From: Clostridiales bacterium
Lineage (GTDB): Bacteria; Bacillota; Clostridia; Lachnospirales; Lachnospiraceae
Direction: 5' to 3'
NCBI GenBank assembly: GCA_018374355.1
Contig: JAHAFI010000008.1
Location: 51,000 to 114,999 of the forward strand
DNA length: 64,000 bases
Positions 1 through 9,225 of the stretch are shown here, piece by piece (the stretch's first letter is position 1; each line of letters starts with the position of its first letter). Below the pieces are notes generated by a model that did not search any database, was not told the origin of the DNA, and worked only from the letters and a program-made list of their open reading frames with translations. The position numbers and the translations under genes were made by a program.

Positions 1-665
1 TACAGGATATCCAGTTCAGGAAGGGCATCTTCCATGCGGATTACTTCTTTGAATTCATGGCCGCTGGCACGAAGCACATCGTCACGGATATAGTCGGGAA
101 TTCTCAGCTCTTCCGGGGAAATCAGTACAAATTTCACACCTTCGTAGCGGACTAACGCTTCGATCAGGGAATGAACGGTACGGCCGAATTTCAGGTCGCC
201 GCAAAGCCCTACCGTGATATTGTCCAGACGTCCCTTCAGGGAGCGGATGGTCAAAAGGTCGGTTAAGGTCTGTGTGGGGTGCTGATGTCCGCCGTCACCG
301 GCATTGATTACCGGGATACGGGAAGCGATGGATGCAACCAGCGGAGCACCTTCTTTTGGGTGGCGCATAGCGCAGATATCTGCAAAACAGGAGACTGTGC
401 GGATGGTATCTGCTACACTTTCCCCTTTTGCGGCAGAACTGGAACTTGCAGAAGAAAAGCCCAGAGCCTTACCTCCCAAATTCATCATAGCTGCTTCAAA
501 ACTGAGACGGGTACGGGTACTCGGTTCGTAAAACAGAGTAGCGATTTTTTTACCATCACATGCATGTGCATATTTTTCCGGATTCTTCTCGATGTCGTTT
601 GCAAGGTCAAGAATCTGACCCAGTTCCTCTACGGAGAGATCCAGTGGACTCATAAGATGTCTCAT
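1..665 (-). CDS. pyrB: Aspartate carbamoyltransferase catalytic subunit (partial)
   Basis: Catalyses carbamoyl phosphate plus aspartate to N-carbamoylaspartate, the committed step of pyrimidine synthesis, in the cytoplasm. About 221 codons are present; the C-terminal end lies beyond base 1. Visible family signatures are the carbamoyl-phosphate loop STRTR (residues 49-53), the serine-rich segment ending in AAKGES (near residue 80, the loop that reaches into the neighbouring subunit in this family), CAMRHP (near 100) and HPTQTLTD (near 130). The start is the ATG at 665: GGAGGT lies 5 nt upstream, whereas the nearer ATG at 670 is followed at once by a stop. A promoter sits just upstream and no attenuator is obvious. 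A regulatory pyrI partner, if present, would be to the left. Confidence 0.95.
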   Translation of the reverse strand, partial: MRHLMSPLDLSVEELGQILDLANDIEKNPEKYAHACDGKKIATLFYEPSTRTRLSFEAAMMNLGGKALGFSSASSSSAAKGESVADTIRTVSCFADICAMRHPKEGAPLVASIASRIPVINAGDGGHQHPTQTLTDLLTIRSLKGRLDNITVGLCGDLKFGRTVHSLIEALVRYEGVKFVLISPEELRIPDYIRDDVLRASGHEFKEVIRMEDALPELDIL

Positions 666-699
666 ATCATACCTCCTTGCTAAATTTTCTCTATCCTCC

Positions 700-728
700 A
701 TCATATAATAAATCCTGAGTGATTTCAA
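700..728 (-). promoter_or_regulatory. Predicted sigma-A promoter of pyrB
   Basis: On the minus strand, TTGAAA (723-728) and TATGAT (700-705) are separated by exactly 17 bp, about 35 bp upstream of the pyrB start. Seen by eye only. Confidence 0.6.
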
Positions 729-758
729 GAAAAAAATGGAGTAATTTGAATAATTATG

Positions 759-818
759 GTAACAGTTCAGCATTCTACTGTCCCGCGAGGTGCTGCTGTG
801 AATGGAGTGAACATTAAC
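759..818. repeat. Short (60 bp) copy of the dispersed inverted-end repeat family
   Basis: Begins GTAACAGTTCA (759-769) and ends TGAACATTAAC (808-818), which is close to the reverse complement of the left end. The interior keeps the left part of the family (CCGCGAGGTG) joined to a right end like that of the copy at 37689 (TGCTGTGA-TGGAG), so the central hairpin core is missing. It lies between the divergent pyrB and folC promoters. Confidence 0.65.
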
Positions 819-833
819 CAATGATCTTATTTC

Positions 834-862
834 TTGTAAAATGGAAAATGATGTACTATAAT
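834..862 (+). promoter_or_regulatory. Predicted sigma-A promoter of folC
   Basis: TTGTAA (834-839), 17-bp spacer, TATAAT (857-862). It starts 15 bp after the end of the repeat element at 759-818. Confidence 0.65.
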
Positions 863-897
863 GAGGAAAACAAGGTAAAGAGGTAAAGTGTAAAATT

Positions 898-2187
898 ATG
901 GATTATCAGGAAGCGAGAAAATATATTGATACCTATTTTGATGTGAGCCAGCGGTACGGCGGTACCATGGGACTGGATTCTATCCGCTGCTTTTTGGAGC
1001 ATCTGGGAAACCCTCAGGAGGATTTGAAATTTATCCACATCGGCGGAACCAACGGAAAAGGAAGTGTAGGAGCTTATCTGGACAGGGTTTTAAGGGAAGC
1101 GGGTTACCGTGTGGGAAGATATGTGTCCCCCACGCTGTATGAGTACCGGGAAAGAATTCAGGTAAGCGGCGTATACATATCCGAGGAAGAATTTGCAGAA
1201 CTTGTGAGCTTTGTGGCTCCGGTACTGGAGGAGATCAAAGAGAAGAAGGAACCGGTCCCCTCCCCCTTTGAGATTGAAACCGTACTGTCCTTTCTTTATT
1301 ATAAAGAGAAAAAATGCGATCTGGTTTTGCTGGAATGCGGACTGGGAGGAGAGACGGACGCTACCAATATCGTTCAAAATACAGAGCTGGCGGTGCTGAC
1401 TTCCATCAGCATGGATCACATGGAGTTTCTGGGAGATACCATCGGTGCCATTGCAAAACAGAAGGCCGGAATCATCAAGCCGGGAGCGTCTGTCGTTACC
1501 TGCCTGCAGCAGCCGGAGGCAGCGGTGGAGATTGAAAAGAAATGCCGGGAAGGCAGAAACCTTCTTGCAGTGGGAAAGGTCTATAACGCGCAGGTTCTGG
1601 AGTCGGATCTGGAACATCTGACCTTTACCTTCGGGGGAAGGACAGTGACCATCCATCTGGCGGGAGCCCACCAGTTGGAAAACGCAGTACTCGCCCTGAC
1701 CGGGGTACAGGCTCTTTTGGATAGAGGATATGAGATTACAGAAGAACAGATTCAGGCGGGATTTGAAAAGGCAGAGTGGAACGGAAGATTTACCGTTCTC
1801 CGAAAAGCTCCGTATTTTATCGTAGATGGAGCCCACAATCCCGATGCGGCAAAAAAATTAAAAAAATCCATCCGGATGTATTTTCCGGGAAAACGACTGA
1901 TTTTTCTTATGGGACTTTTCAGGGATAAGCAGTACGAGGAGATTTCCGCCATGCTGGCGCCTATGGCAGATACAGTGGTAGCCATGGAGGCGGCAGATAA
2001 TCCCAGAGCCCTTCCGGCAGAGGAACTGGCGGAGACAGTAAAAAAGTATAATAAGAATGTGAGGGCTTCGAAAAACCTCAGGGAGGCCGTGGAAATGGGG
2101 CTTTCCCTTGCAGGAAAAGAGGATGTGGTGATCGCTTTCGGTTCACTGTCATTTATCAGCGAGATTACGGACATTGTAAAGGGATAA
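898..2187 (+). CDS. folC: Bifunctional folylpolyglutamate synthase / dihydrofolate synthase
   Basis: ATP-dependent ligase adding glutamate to dihydropteroate and to reduced folates, keeping folates in the cell. The 429-residue length is normal for FolC. The Mur-ligase-type P-loop IGGTNGKGS lies at residues 48-56, an ECGLGG motif near 145, and DGAHNPDAAKKL near 312 opens the C-terminal ligase domain. The start ATG at 898 follows AAAGAGGTAAAG. It is the first gene of a plus-strand series; pheA begins 16 nt after its stop with its own AAGGAG site, so the two are probably co-transcribed. Confidence 0.95.
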   Translation: MDYQEARKYIDTYFDVSQRYGGTMGLDSIRCFLEHLGNPQEDLKFIHIGGTNGKGSVGAYLDRVLREAGYRVGRYVSPTLYEYRERIQVSGVYISEEEFAELVSFVAPVLEEIKEKKEPVPSPFEIETVLSFLYYKEKKCDLVLLECGLGGETDATNIVQNTELAVLTSISMDHMEFLGDTIGAIAKQKAGIIKPGASVVTCLQQPEAAVEIEKKCREGRNLLAVGKVYNAQVLESDLEHLTFTFGGRTVTIHLAGAHQLENAVLALTGVQALLDRGYEITEEQIQAGFEKAEWNGRFTVLRKAPYFIVDGAHNPDAAKKLKKSIRMYFPGKRLIFLMGLFRDKQYEEISAMLAPMADTVVAMEAADNPRALPAEELAETVKKYNKNVRASKNLREAVEMGLSLAGKEDVVIAFGSLSFISEITDIVKG

Positions 2188-2203
2188 AAGAAGGAGCAGA
2201 AAA

Positions 2204-3334
2204 ATGTTGGACTTACTTGAAATCAGAAATCAAATAGATACGATAGACAGCCAGATGGTAAAATTGTTTGAGGAGAGAATGAAGCTGTGCTCTGAGGTGG
2301 CAGAATTTAAAATCCAAAACGGGAAAGAGGTTCTGGACAGAAAAAGAGAGCAGGAAAAACTGGAAGCTCTCTCTAAAATGGCAGAAGCCCCCTTCAATCA
2401 GGTGGGGGTGCAGGAACTCTTCCGGCAGGTGATGGCCATGAGCCGCAAGCTTCAGTACGGGATTTTAAACGAGCACGGAAAGAGTGAACCGATTCCCTTC
2501 CGCAAAGTGAACGCCCTCCCCATGCAGCGGGCCAAAGTGGTCTTTCAGGGGGTGGAAGGAGCGTACAGCTTTACCGCTATGCACAGTTTTTTCGGGGAAG
2601 CCATCGAAAGCTTCAATGTGGAAACTTGGAGAGACGCCATGGAAGCCATCAAAAACGGTGAGGCAGAATATGCGGTGCTGCCCATCGAAAATTCCACGGC
2701 GGGAATCGTGGCCGATATCTACGATCTTCTGGTAGAATACCATCACAGCATCGTGGGAGAGCAGATCATTCAGGTGAATCACGCATTGATGGGACTGAAA
2801 AACAGCAGCTTATCCGAGATCAAAACGGTCTACTCCCATCCTCAGGCGCTGGCCCAGTGCAGCAAATTTCTGGAACGCCACCCGGAATGGAAGGCGGAGC
2901 CGTACATCAATACCGCCATGGCGGCGAAAAAAGTCAGGGAGGACGGAGATCTGTCACAGGCGGCCATTGCAAGCCCCTATGCGGCCCAGTGTTTCGGTCT
3001 TCAGATATTAAAGCCCCATGTATTCTCCAGTCAGGAGAATTTTACCCGGTTCATCATTGTCTCTAAGGAGGATATCTATGCGGAGGGCGCGGAAAAAATA
3101 AGCGTCTGCTTTGAAATCCCCCATGAGAGCGGAAGCCTTTACAATATTTTATCTCATTTTATCTACAACGATCTGAATATGACCAAGATCGAGTCCCGTC
3201 CCATCCCGGAGAAAAACTGGGAATACCGTTTCTTTGTGGATTTTGAGGGGAATCTGGGTGACAGCGGCGTAAAAAATGCCCTCAGGGGAATTCGGGAAGA
3301 GGCAAATAATCTTCGTATTTTAGGAAATTACTAG
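2204..3334 (+). CDS. pheA: Chorismate mutase / prephenate dehydratase (P-protein)
   Basis: Fusion enzyme carrying chorismate to prephenate and then to phenylpyruvate for phenylalanine synthesis. Residues 1-90 form an AroQ-type mutase (RNQIDTIDSQMVKLFEERM, then EVLDRKREQEK). Residues from about 108 (KVVFQGVEGAYS) to 285 are the dehydratase, with the expected NFTRFIIVS segment near its end. The C-terminal 75 residues resemble the ACT domain that binds phenylalanine for feedback inhibition (ESRPIPEKNWEYRFFVDF). The 376-residue length fits a complete P-protein. No leader peptide or T-box is visible upstream. Confidence 0.95.
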   Translation: MLDLLEIRNQIDTIDSQMVKLFEERMKLCSEVAEFKIQNGKEVLDRKREQEKLEALSKMAEAPFNQVGVQELFRQVMAMSRKLQYGILNEHGKSEPIPFRKVNALPMQRAKVVFQGVEGAYSFTAMHSFFGEAIESFNVETWRDAMEAIKNGEAEYAVLPIENSTAGIVADIYDLLVEYHHSIVGEQIIQVNHALMGLKNSSLSEIKTVYSHPQALAQCSKFLERHPEWKAEPYINTAMAAKKVREDGDLSQAAIASPYAAQCFGLQILKPHVFSSQENFTRFIIVSKEDIYAEGAEKISVCFEIPHESGSLYNILSHFIYNDLNMTKIESRPIPEKNWEYRFFVDFEGNLGDSGVKNALRGIREEANNLRILGNY

Positions 3335-3348
3335 GACAGGTGACGAAT

Positions 3349-4641
3349 ATGACAGGAATCAGAGACTGTATTTTATACAGGGAATTTGAACAGGGAGAAC
3401 TTTTAAAAAATATGACGGAGCTGATGGAGGACATCAATCATCCCAAGGTATTGTACGGGAAGAACGGAAGTTTTTTCCGGTGCATCCATCAGTTGGTGGA
3501 AATGGCCGGAGACTATGGATTTTCAGGAAATCTGTGGCACAACTATCTGACCTTTCTTCTGGTAAATAATGAAAATGCATTCAGTACCGCCTGTGAAATC
3601 GTAGGGCCGGTGAAAGGAAGCATCAACGAAATAGCGAAACACGATTTCGCCATTTTCAAGGAGCTGTATGATTTTGACCTGAAAAAATTTGAGGCGCTGT
3701 ATCCGTCTCTGGATATGAGCCTGATCACCGATTACCGGAATATCAACGAACACAGCAAGCTGTTCAATAAACGGATACGGGACCGGATCTGCAGTCTGGC
3801 TGTCCGTCTTTGCGAGGCGGGAAGTGTGGAAGCTTTTATGGAGGAGATGGTGCAGTTTTACCGGGACTTCGGCGTGGGAAAACTGGGACTTCACAAGGCT
3901 TTCCGGGTAGACGGGGAAGTATCCCCCGCAAGGATTGTTCCAATCACCAATATCGCCCATGTACATCTGGACGATTTGGTGGGATATGAGATTGCAAAGA
4001 AAAAATTGATTGACAATACAGAAGCTTTTGTGGAGGGAAGAAGAGCAAATAACTGCCTGCTGTTCGGCGATGCGGGTACGGGAAAATCTTCCAGCATCAA
4101 AGGTATTCTGAACCAGTATTACGATAAAGGGCTTAGGATCATCGAGGTTTACAAACATCAGTTTAAAGATTTAAACGATGTGATCGCCCAGATCAAAAAC
4201 AGGAATTACAAATTCATCATTTACATGGATGATCTTTCTTTTGAGGAATTTGAAATAGAATATAAATATCTGAAGGCGGTGATTGAGGGCGGTCTGGAGA
4301 AAAAACCGGACAATATCCTGATCTATGCCACCTCCAACCGCCGCCATCTGGTGCGGGAAAAATTTTCGGACAAGGAGGAGAGAAGAGACGATCTCCATGC
4401 CTCCGATACCGTGCAGGAAAAGCTGTCGCTGGTATCCCGGTTCGGGGTTTCCATTTTCTTCTGCGCGCCGGATAAAAAGGAATTTCAGAATATCGTGAAA
4501 GTTCTGGCCCAGCGGTATCACATAGAAATGCCGGAGGAGGAACTTTTATTGGAAGCAAATAAATGGGAACTGCAGCACGGCGGCTTATCCGGCAGGACAG
4601 CCCAGCAGTTCATCGACTACCTTGCAGGTAAAGCCAGATAA
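3349..4641 (+). CDS. DUF815-family AAA ATP-binding protein
   Basis: About 430 residues. The C-terminal half is an AAA-type ATPase: Walker A LLFGDAGTGKSS near residue 240, Walker B-like FIIYMDDLSFEEFE near 290, and a sensor-like segment IYATSNRRHLV near 325. These features match the DUF815 family of uncharacterised ATPases; the N-terminal half has no motif I recognise. An in-frame GTG at 3340 could also start it, but AGGACAGG lies 8 nt before the ATG at 3349, so that start is preferred. It sits between pheA and the polyphosphate genes, 14 nt before the next start. The substrate is not predictable from sequence. Confidence 0.85.
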   Translation: MTGIRDCILYREFEQGELLKNMTELMEDINHPKVLYGKNGSFFRCIHQLVEMAGDYGFSGNLWHNYLTFLLVNNENAFSTACEIVGPVKGSINEIAKHDFAIFKELYDFDLKKFEALYPSLDMSLITDYRNINEHSKLFNKRIRDRICSLAVRLCEAGSVEAFMEEMVQFYRDFGVGKLGLHKAFRVDGEVSPARIVPITNIAHVHLDDLVGYEIAKKKLIDNTEAFVEGRRANNCLLFGDAGTGKSSSIKGILNQYYDKGLRIIEVYKHQFKDLNDVIAQIKNRNYKFIIYMDDLSFEEFEIEYKYLKAVIEGGLEKKPDNILIYATSNRRHLVREKFSDKEERRDDLHASDTVQEKLSLVSRFGVSIFFCAPDKKEFQNIVKVLAQRYHIEMPEEELLLEANKWELQHGGLSGRTAQQFIDYLAGKAR

Positions 4642-4655
4642 AGGAGTGTGGGACT

Positions 4656-6203
4656 ATGGCAGTACTTACATTTGCCGCAATTGACATTGGTTCTTACAAT
4701 GTGGCTATGGAGATTTTTGAGATCAGCAGAAAACAGGGGATTAAATCCATTGATTTTGTGGACTGCAGGATGGAACTGGGACGGGACACCTATGCGGAGG
4801 GAAGAATCAGCAACGAAATGGTGAAAAAGCTGTGTCAGGTTCTGAATGATTACAAGCGGATCATGAAGGAATATCAGGTGAGCGAGTACCGGATCTGTTC
4901 CACCAGCGCCCTTCGTGAGGCCGAAAACGGGGAACTGGTGTTGGATAAGATCTACCAGAACACAGGCATGCGGGTGCATGTGCTGGGAAATTCCGAGCAG
5001 CGTTTTCTGGGATACAAGGCCATAGCCAGTACGGAGGCGGATTTTGCGAAAATCATCGCAAAGGGAACTGCCGTTTTGGATATCGGAGGGGGAAGCATCC
5101 AGATTTCCCTTTTCGATAAGGATATGCTGATTACCACACAGAATATTAAGCTGGGAAATTTAAGAATCCGTGAGCGGCTCATGAATCTGGAAAGCGCAGT
5201 GCTCCACTATGAGACTTTAGTGGAGGAATTTATCCGAAACGAGATGATCAGCTTTAAAAAGCTGCATCTGAAAGACAGGAAAATCGAAAATGTGATTCTC
5301 ATCGGAGACTATACCCCGGATATACTGGTGAATTATGTGGGCGATCAGAGGGTGATTAAAAAAGAGCAGTTTCTGGAGCTGTACCAGAAGATTGTCAGCC
5401 GTTCTCCCATCGAGCTTGCGATGTTTTTGAATACCTCTCTGGAAAATGCCTCCCTGCTGATACCAACTGCGATTATTTATCGGTATTTCATGGACATTCT
5501 GGGGGCAGATACCATATGGGCGCCGGGAACCCAGTTGACGGACGGAATTGCTTATGACTATGCGGAAAAAATGAAGATGATCCGCTCCAGCCATAATTTT
5601 GAAAATGACATTGCCATGGCGGTGAGAAATATCGGAAAACGGTACGGAGTCAGCAAATCCCATGTGCAGATGGTGGCAAAGACGGCGCTGACCATTTTTG
5701 ACAGCACGAAAAAGATTCACGGTATGGGGCCGAGGGAGAGACTTTTGCTGGAATGCGCCGTGTATCTTCATGACTGCGGGAAATACATCAGTCTGGTGAA
5801 CATGGCAGAATGCAATTACCACATCATCATGGCCACGGAGATTATCGGAATTTCCCATCGGGAGAGGGAGATGATCGCTCAGACCGTGCGGATGAATACC
5901 CTTCCGGTGGAATCCTTCGATTCCCTTAGTAAGAGAAGCGATCTGGGACTGGCGGAATATCTGATAGTAAATAAGCTGGTTGCGATTTTGAGGCTGGCAA
6001 ACGGTATGGACCGGAGCCATCTGCAGAAAATCCAGCAGATCAAAGCAGTGGTCCACGAGGAAGAGCTGCGGCTGAATCTGGTCACCAATCAGGATTATAC
6101 GCTGGAGCAGGGGCTTTTGAGTGAAAAAATCGATTTCTTTGAGGATGTATTTGGAATCCGGCCGGTATTTAAGGTGAAACGGTCGATGGAAGGAGGCAGA
6201 TAG
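4656..6203 (+). CDS. Ppx/GppA-family phosphatase with C-terminal HD domain
   Basis: Predicted exopolyphosphatase or pppGpp phosphohydrolase. The N-terminal ASKHA fold is visible as AAIDIGSYNVAMEIFEI (residues 7-23), ICSTSALREA (near 88) and the phosphate-binding AVLDIGGGSIQISLFD (near 143). Residues from about 310 form an HD-type domain with VYLHDCGKYI near 370. The 515-residue length fits the long Ppx class rather than the short 300-residue one. Only one base separates its stop from the ppk1 start, and the ppk1 ribosome-binding site lies inside its last codons, so the two are probably translationally coupled. The pairing supports polyphosphate hydrolysis, but activity on pppGpp cannot be excluded. 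Confidence 0.9.
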   Translation: MAVLTFAAIDIGSYNVAMEIFEISRKQGIKSIDFVDCRMELGRDTYAEGRISNEMVKKLCQVLNDYKRIMKEYQVSEYRICSTSALREAENGELVLDKIYQNTGMRVHVLGNSEQRFLGYKAIASTEADFAKIIAKGTAVLDIGGGSIQISLFDKDMLITTQNIKLGNLRIRERLMNLESAVLHYETLVEEFIRNEMISFKKLHLKDRKIENVILIGDYTPDILVNYVGDQRVIKKEQFLELYQKIVSRSPIELAMFLNTSLENASLLIPTAIIYRYFMDILGADTIWAPGTQLTDGIAYDYAEKMKMIRSSHNFENDIAMAVRNIGKRYGVSKSHVQMVAKTALTIFDSTKKIHGMGPRERLLLECAVYLHDCGKYISLVNMAECNYHIIMATEIIGISHREREMIAQTVRMNTLPVESFDSLSKRSDLGLAEYLIVNKLVAILRLANGMDRSHLQKIQQIKAVVHEEELRLNLVTNQDYTLEQGLLSEKIDFFEDVFGIRPVFKVKRSMEGGR

Positions 6204-6204
6204 T

Positions 6205-8358
6205 ATGGACAATGCAGAATATAAAAAACCGGAGTATTACTGGAACAGGGAATTGAGCTGGCTGGGATTTGACGAGCGGATTTTAGGGGAGGCCAGAGAC
6301 CGTCAGATTCCGTTGTTTGAACGATTAAAATTTTTAAGCATTACGTCTTCCAATCTGGATGAATTTTTTATGGTAAGGGTTGCGTCCTTAAAGGACATGG
6401 TGCACGCCGGTTATGAAAAGCCGGATATTGCGGGAATGTCTCCTAAGGTACAGCTTCGTCAGATCAGCGGGAAGACCCACAAACTGGTAGAGGAGCAGTA
6501 TCGGGTATATACAAAATCCCTTTTGCCCTCCCTGCGCCATGTGGGACTTTATATGGTGAACAGCCACGAAGATCTGACAAAGGAGCAGGCAGCCTTTGTG
6601 GACGCTTATTTTGAAGAAAACATTTACCCGGTGCTCACCCCCATGGCGATGGATTCCTCCCGCCCGTTCCCGCTGGTGCGGAATAAGACGCTGAATCTGG
6701 GAGCGCTTATAAAGAAGAAAGACAGCGCAAAAAATAAGGAGGCGCTGGAATTTGCCACGGTTCAGGTGCCTTCGGTGCTCCCACGGTTTGTGGAGCTTCC
6801 TCAGGGAGAAAACGGGGAGAGGTACATGATCCTTCTGGAAGAGATCATTGAGCGCAATATCGGAAAGCTGTTTTTGAGCTACGATGTGGTATGCACCCAT
6901 CCCTACCGGATCATGAGAAATGCAGACTTGTCCTTCGATGAGGATGAGGCCGCCGATCTTCTGAAGGAGATCCAGAAGCAGTTGAAAAAACGCCAGTGGG
7001 GAGAGGTTATCCGGCTGGAAGTACAGGAGGGCATGGATTCCCGGCTTCTCGGCATTTTGAAAAAGGAATTTAACAGCAAAGAGGAGGATATCTTTGCAAT
7101 CAACGGTCCGCTGAATCTGACCTTCCTGATGAAAATGTACGGTTTAGACGGATTTGAACAGTATAAAACCCCGAAATATACCCCTCAGCCGATTCCGGCT
7201 CTGCAAAATGAAGATGATATTTTTACCAATATCCGAAAAGGGGATATTCTCCTTCATCATCCGTATTACACCTTTGATCCGGTGGTTGACTTTGTTAAAA
7301 AAGCGGCGAAGGACCCCAATGTTTTAGCAATCAAGCAGACCCTGTACCGGGTAAGCGGAAATTCGCCCATCATTGCAGCCCTTGCGCAGGCGGCGGAAAA
7401 CGGAAAACAGGTTTCCGTTCTGGTAGAGCTGAAAGCCCGTTTTGACGAGGAACACAATATCGTATGGGCGAAGATGCTGGAAAAGGCGGGCTGCCACGTA
7501 ATTTACGGCCTGCTGGGACTGAAAACCCACAGTAAGATCACGCTGGTGGTGCGCAGAGAGGAAGAGGGAATCCGCAGATACGTCCATCTGGGAACCGGAA
7601 ACTACAACGATTCCACGGCGAAGCTGTATACTGACTGCGGCCTTTTGACCTGCAGCGAGAAGATTGGTCAGGATGCCACAGCCGTATTCAACATGCTTTC
7701 GGGATATTCGGAGCCCAGCACATGGAACAAGCTGGTGGTTGCGCCTCTGTGGATGAGAAACCGTTTCCTTCATCTGATCCGTATGGAGGCAGAGCACGCA
7801 AAAAGAGGGCAGAAAGGCCATATCATCGCAAAGATGAATTCCCTCTGCGACCGGGACATTATTGCGGCGCTGTATGAGGCTTCTGCGGCAGGAGTAAAAA
7901 TTGAACTGATCATCCGGGGAATCTGCTGTCTGAAGGCAGGGGTTCCGGGAATCAGTGAAAATATCACGGTTCATTCCATTGTGGGCAATTTCCTTGAACA
8001 CGCCAGAATCTTTTATTTCTACAGCGGCGGTCAGGAGGAAATCTACATGGGAAGCGCCGACTGGATGCCGAGAAATCTGGACAAGCGTGTGGAAATCATT
8101 TTCCCGGTGGAGGACGAGAAGCTGAAAAAGGAGCTGATCCATATTCTGGATATCCAGCTTGCGGACAATACGAAGGCCCATCTGCTGCAGCCGGACGGAA
8201 CGTATGTAAAACCGGATAAGCGGGGAAAAACTTTAGTGTGCGCACAGGAATATTTCTGCGAGGAGGCGGTGGAGAGAAACCGGAAGCCTCAGGAAACCGG
8301 ACAGTACCGGGTATTTATTCCTGCGGAGCATTATGAGGAAAAAGAGCCGCAAGAGTAG
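6205..8358 (+). CDS. ppk1: Polyphosphate kinase 1
   Basis: Reversibly transfers the ATP gamma-phosphate to polyphosphate. The 717-residue protein shows the standard order: N domain (ELSWLGFDERIL near residue 15), head domain (SSNLDEFFMVRVASLKDM, about 52-69), and two phospholipase-D-like C domains. LKTHSKITLVVRR (near 450) carries the histidine expected to be phosphorylated, followed by HLGTGNYND; a second histidine region is LEHARIFYF (near 600). The start ATG at 6205 follows AGGAGG 7 nt upstream. It ends the folC-to-ppk1 series and is followed by an intrinsic terminator. Confidence 0.95.
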   Translation: MDNAEYKKPEYYWNRELSWLGFDERILGEARDRQIPLFERLKFLSITSSNLDEFFMVRVASLKDMVHAGYEKPDIAGMSPKVQLRQISGKTHKLVEEQYRVYTKSLLPSLRHVGLYMVNSHEDLTKEQAAFVDAYFEENIYPVLTPMAMDSSRPFPLVRNKTLNLGALIKKKDSAKNKEALEFATVQVPSVLPRFVELPQGENGERYMILLEEIIERNIGKLFLSYDVVCTHPYRIMRNADLSFDEDEAADLLKEIQKQLKKRQWGEVIRLEVQEGMDSRLLGILKKEFNSKEEDIFAINGPLNLTFLMKMYGLDGFEQYKTPKYTPQPIPALQNEDDIFTNIRKGDILLHHPYYTFDPVVDFVKKAAKDPNVLAIKQTLYRVSGNSPIIAALAQAAENGKQVSVLVELKARFDEEHNIVWAKMLEKAGCHVIYGLLGLKTHSKITLVVRREEEGIRRYVHLGTGNYNDSTAKLYTDCGLLTCSEKIGQDATAVFNMLSGYSEPSTWNKLVVAPLWMRNRFLHLIRMEAEHAKRGQKGHIIAKMNSLCDRDIIAALYEASAAGVKIELIIRGICCLKAGVPGISENITVHSIVGNFLEHARIFYFYSGGQEEIYMGSADWMPRNLDKRVEIIFPVEDEKLKKELIHILDIQLADNTKAHLLQPDGTYVKPDKRGKTLVCAQEYFCEEAVERNRKPQETGQYRVFIPAEHYEEKEPQE

Positions 8359-8382
8359 GGAACTGCTCAGGAGATTAGAGAA

Positions 8383-8423
8383 AAAGGGTGCTGTAAAAAG
8401 AATATTTTGCAGCATCCTTTGTT
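8383..8423 (+). terminator. Intrinsic terminator after ppk1
   Basis: AAAGGGTGCTG pairs with GCAGCATCCTTT around an A/T-rich loop; the T-tract is short and interrupted. Confidence 0.65.
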
Positions 8424-8523
8424 AATACAGGGAGAAATTTGTAAGCATTTGGTAAAGACTTTCTGGATACCGGCATGCTACAATTGGTAGGTATACAAAA
8501 ACGAAAAATCAGGAGGTACAGTC

Positions 8524-9225
8524 ATGGAGGACACCAGAATTTTGGTAGTGGACGATGAAAAGGAAATCGCAGATCTTCTGGAATTATATCTGATCAGCGA
8601 TGGATTTCAGGTAAAGAAAGCATATGACGCACAGGAAGGTCTGGAAATCATGAAAAATGAAAAGATCGATCTGGTACTTTTAGATATTATGATGCCTAAG
8701 ATCGACGGTCTTGAGATGTGCAGAAGAATCAGGGAGAAAAATAATGTTCCGATCATCATGGTCAGCGCCAAAACGCAGGAACTGGATAAGATTGTGGGTC
8801 TGACTACAGGGGCGGATGATTATGTGACGAAGCCCTTTAATCCTCTGGAGCTGATGGCAAGGGTTAAATCCCAGCTTCGCAGATACCGGGATTTGAATCC
8901 GGCGCAGGAGAAACAGTCGGAGAGCAATATCATTCAGTTGAAAAATATTACGATCAATAAGGAAACCCATCAGGTGTTTGTGGATGGGGAGAGCATCAAA
9001 CTGACTCCCATTGAATTTGACATTCTTTATCTTCTGGCCAATCATCCGGGCCGGGTGTTCAGCACCGACGAGATTTTCGAAAAGGTATGGAATGAAAAGG
9101 TTTATGAGGCAAATAATACAGTGATGGTACATATCCGCCGTTTGAGAGGAAAGATGAAGGACGATACCAGAGCGGATAAGATTATCACCACCGTCTGGGG
9201 GGTTGGCTATAAAATTGAAAACTAA
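8524..9225 (+). CDS. OmpR/VanR-type response regulator
   Basis: Cytoplasmic transcription factor, 233 residues. The receiver domain holds the acidic pair D10/D11, the phospho-acceptor D54 in LLDIMMPKIDG, and the conserved lysine in DDYVTKPFNP. The C-terminal winged helix has TPIEFDILYLLANHPG and ends TTVWGVGYKIEN. AGGAGG lies 7 nt before the ATG. Its 3' end overlaps the histidine kinase by 23 nt, so the pair is co-translated. The cognate target is probably the downstream membrane-protein/ABC operon (inference from position). Confidence 0.93.
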   Translation: MEDTRILVVDDEKEIADLLELYLISDGFQVKKAYDAQEGLEIMKNEKIDLVLLDIMMPKIDGLEMCRRIREKNNVPIIMVSAKTQELDKIVGLTTGADDYVTKPFNPLELMARVKSQLRRYRDLNPAQEKQSESNIIQLKNITINKETHQVFVDGESIKLTPIEFDILYLLANHPGRVFSTDEIFEKVWNEKVYEANNTVMVHIRRLRGKMKDDTRADKIITTVWGVGYKIEN

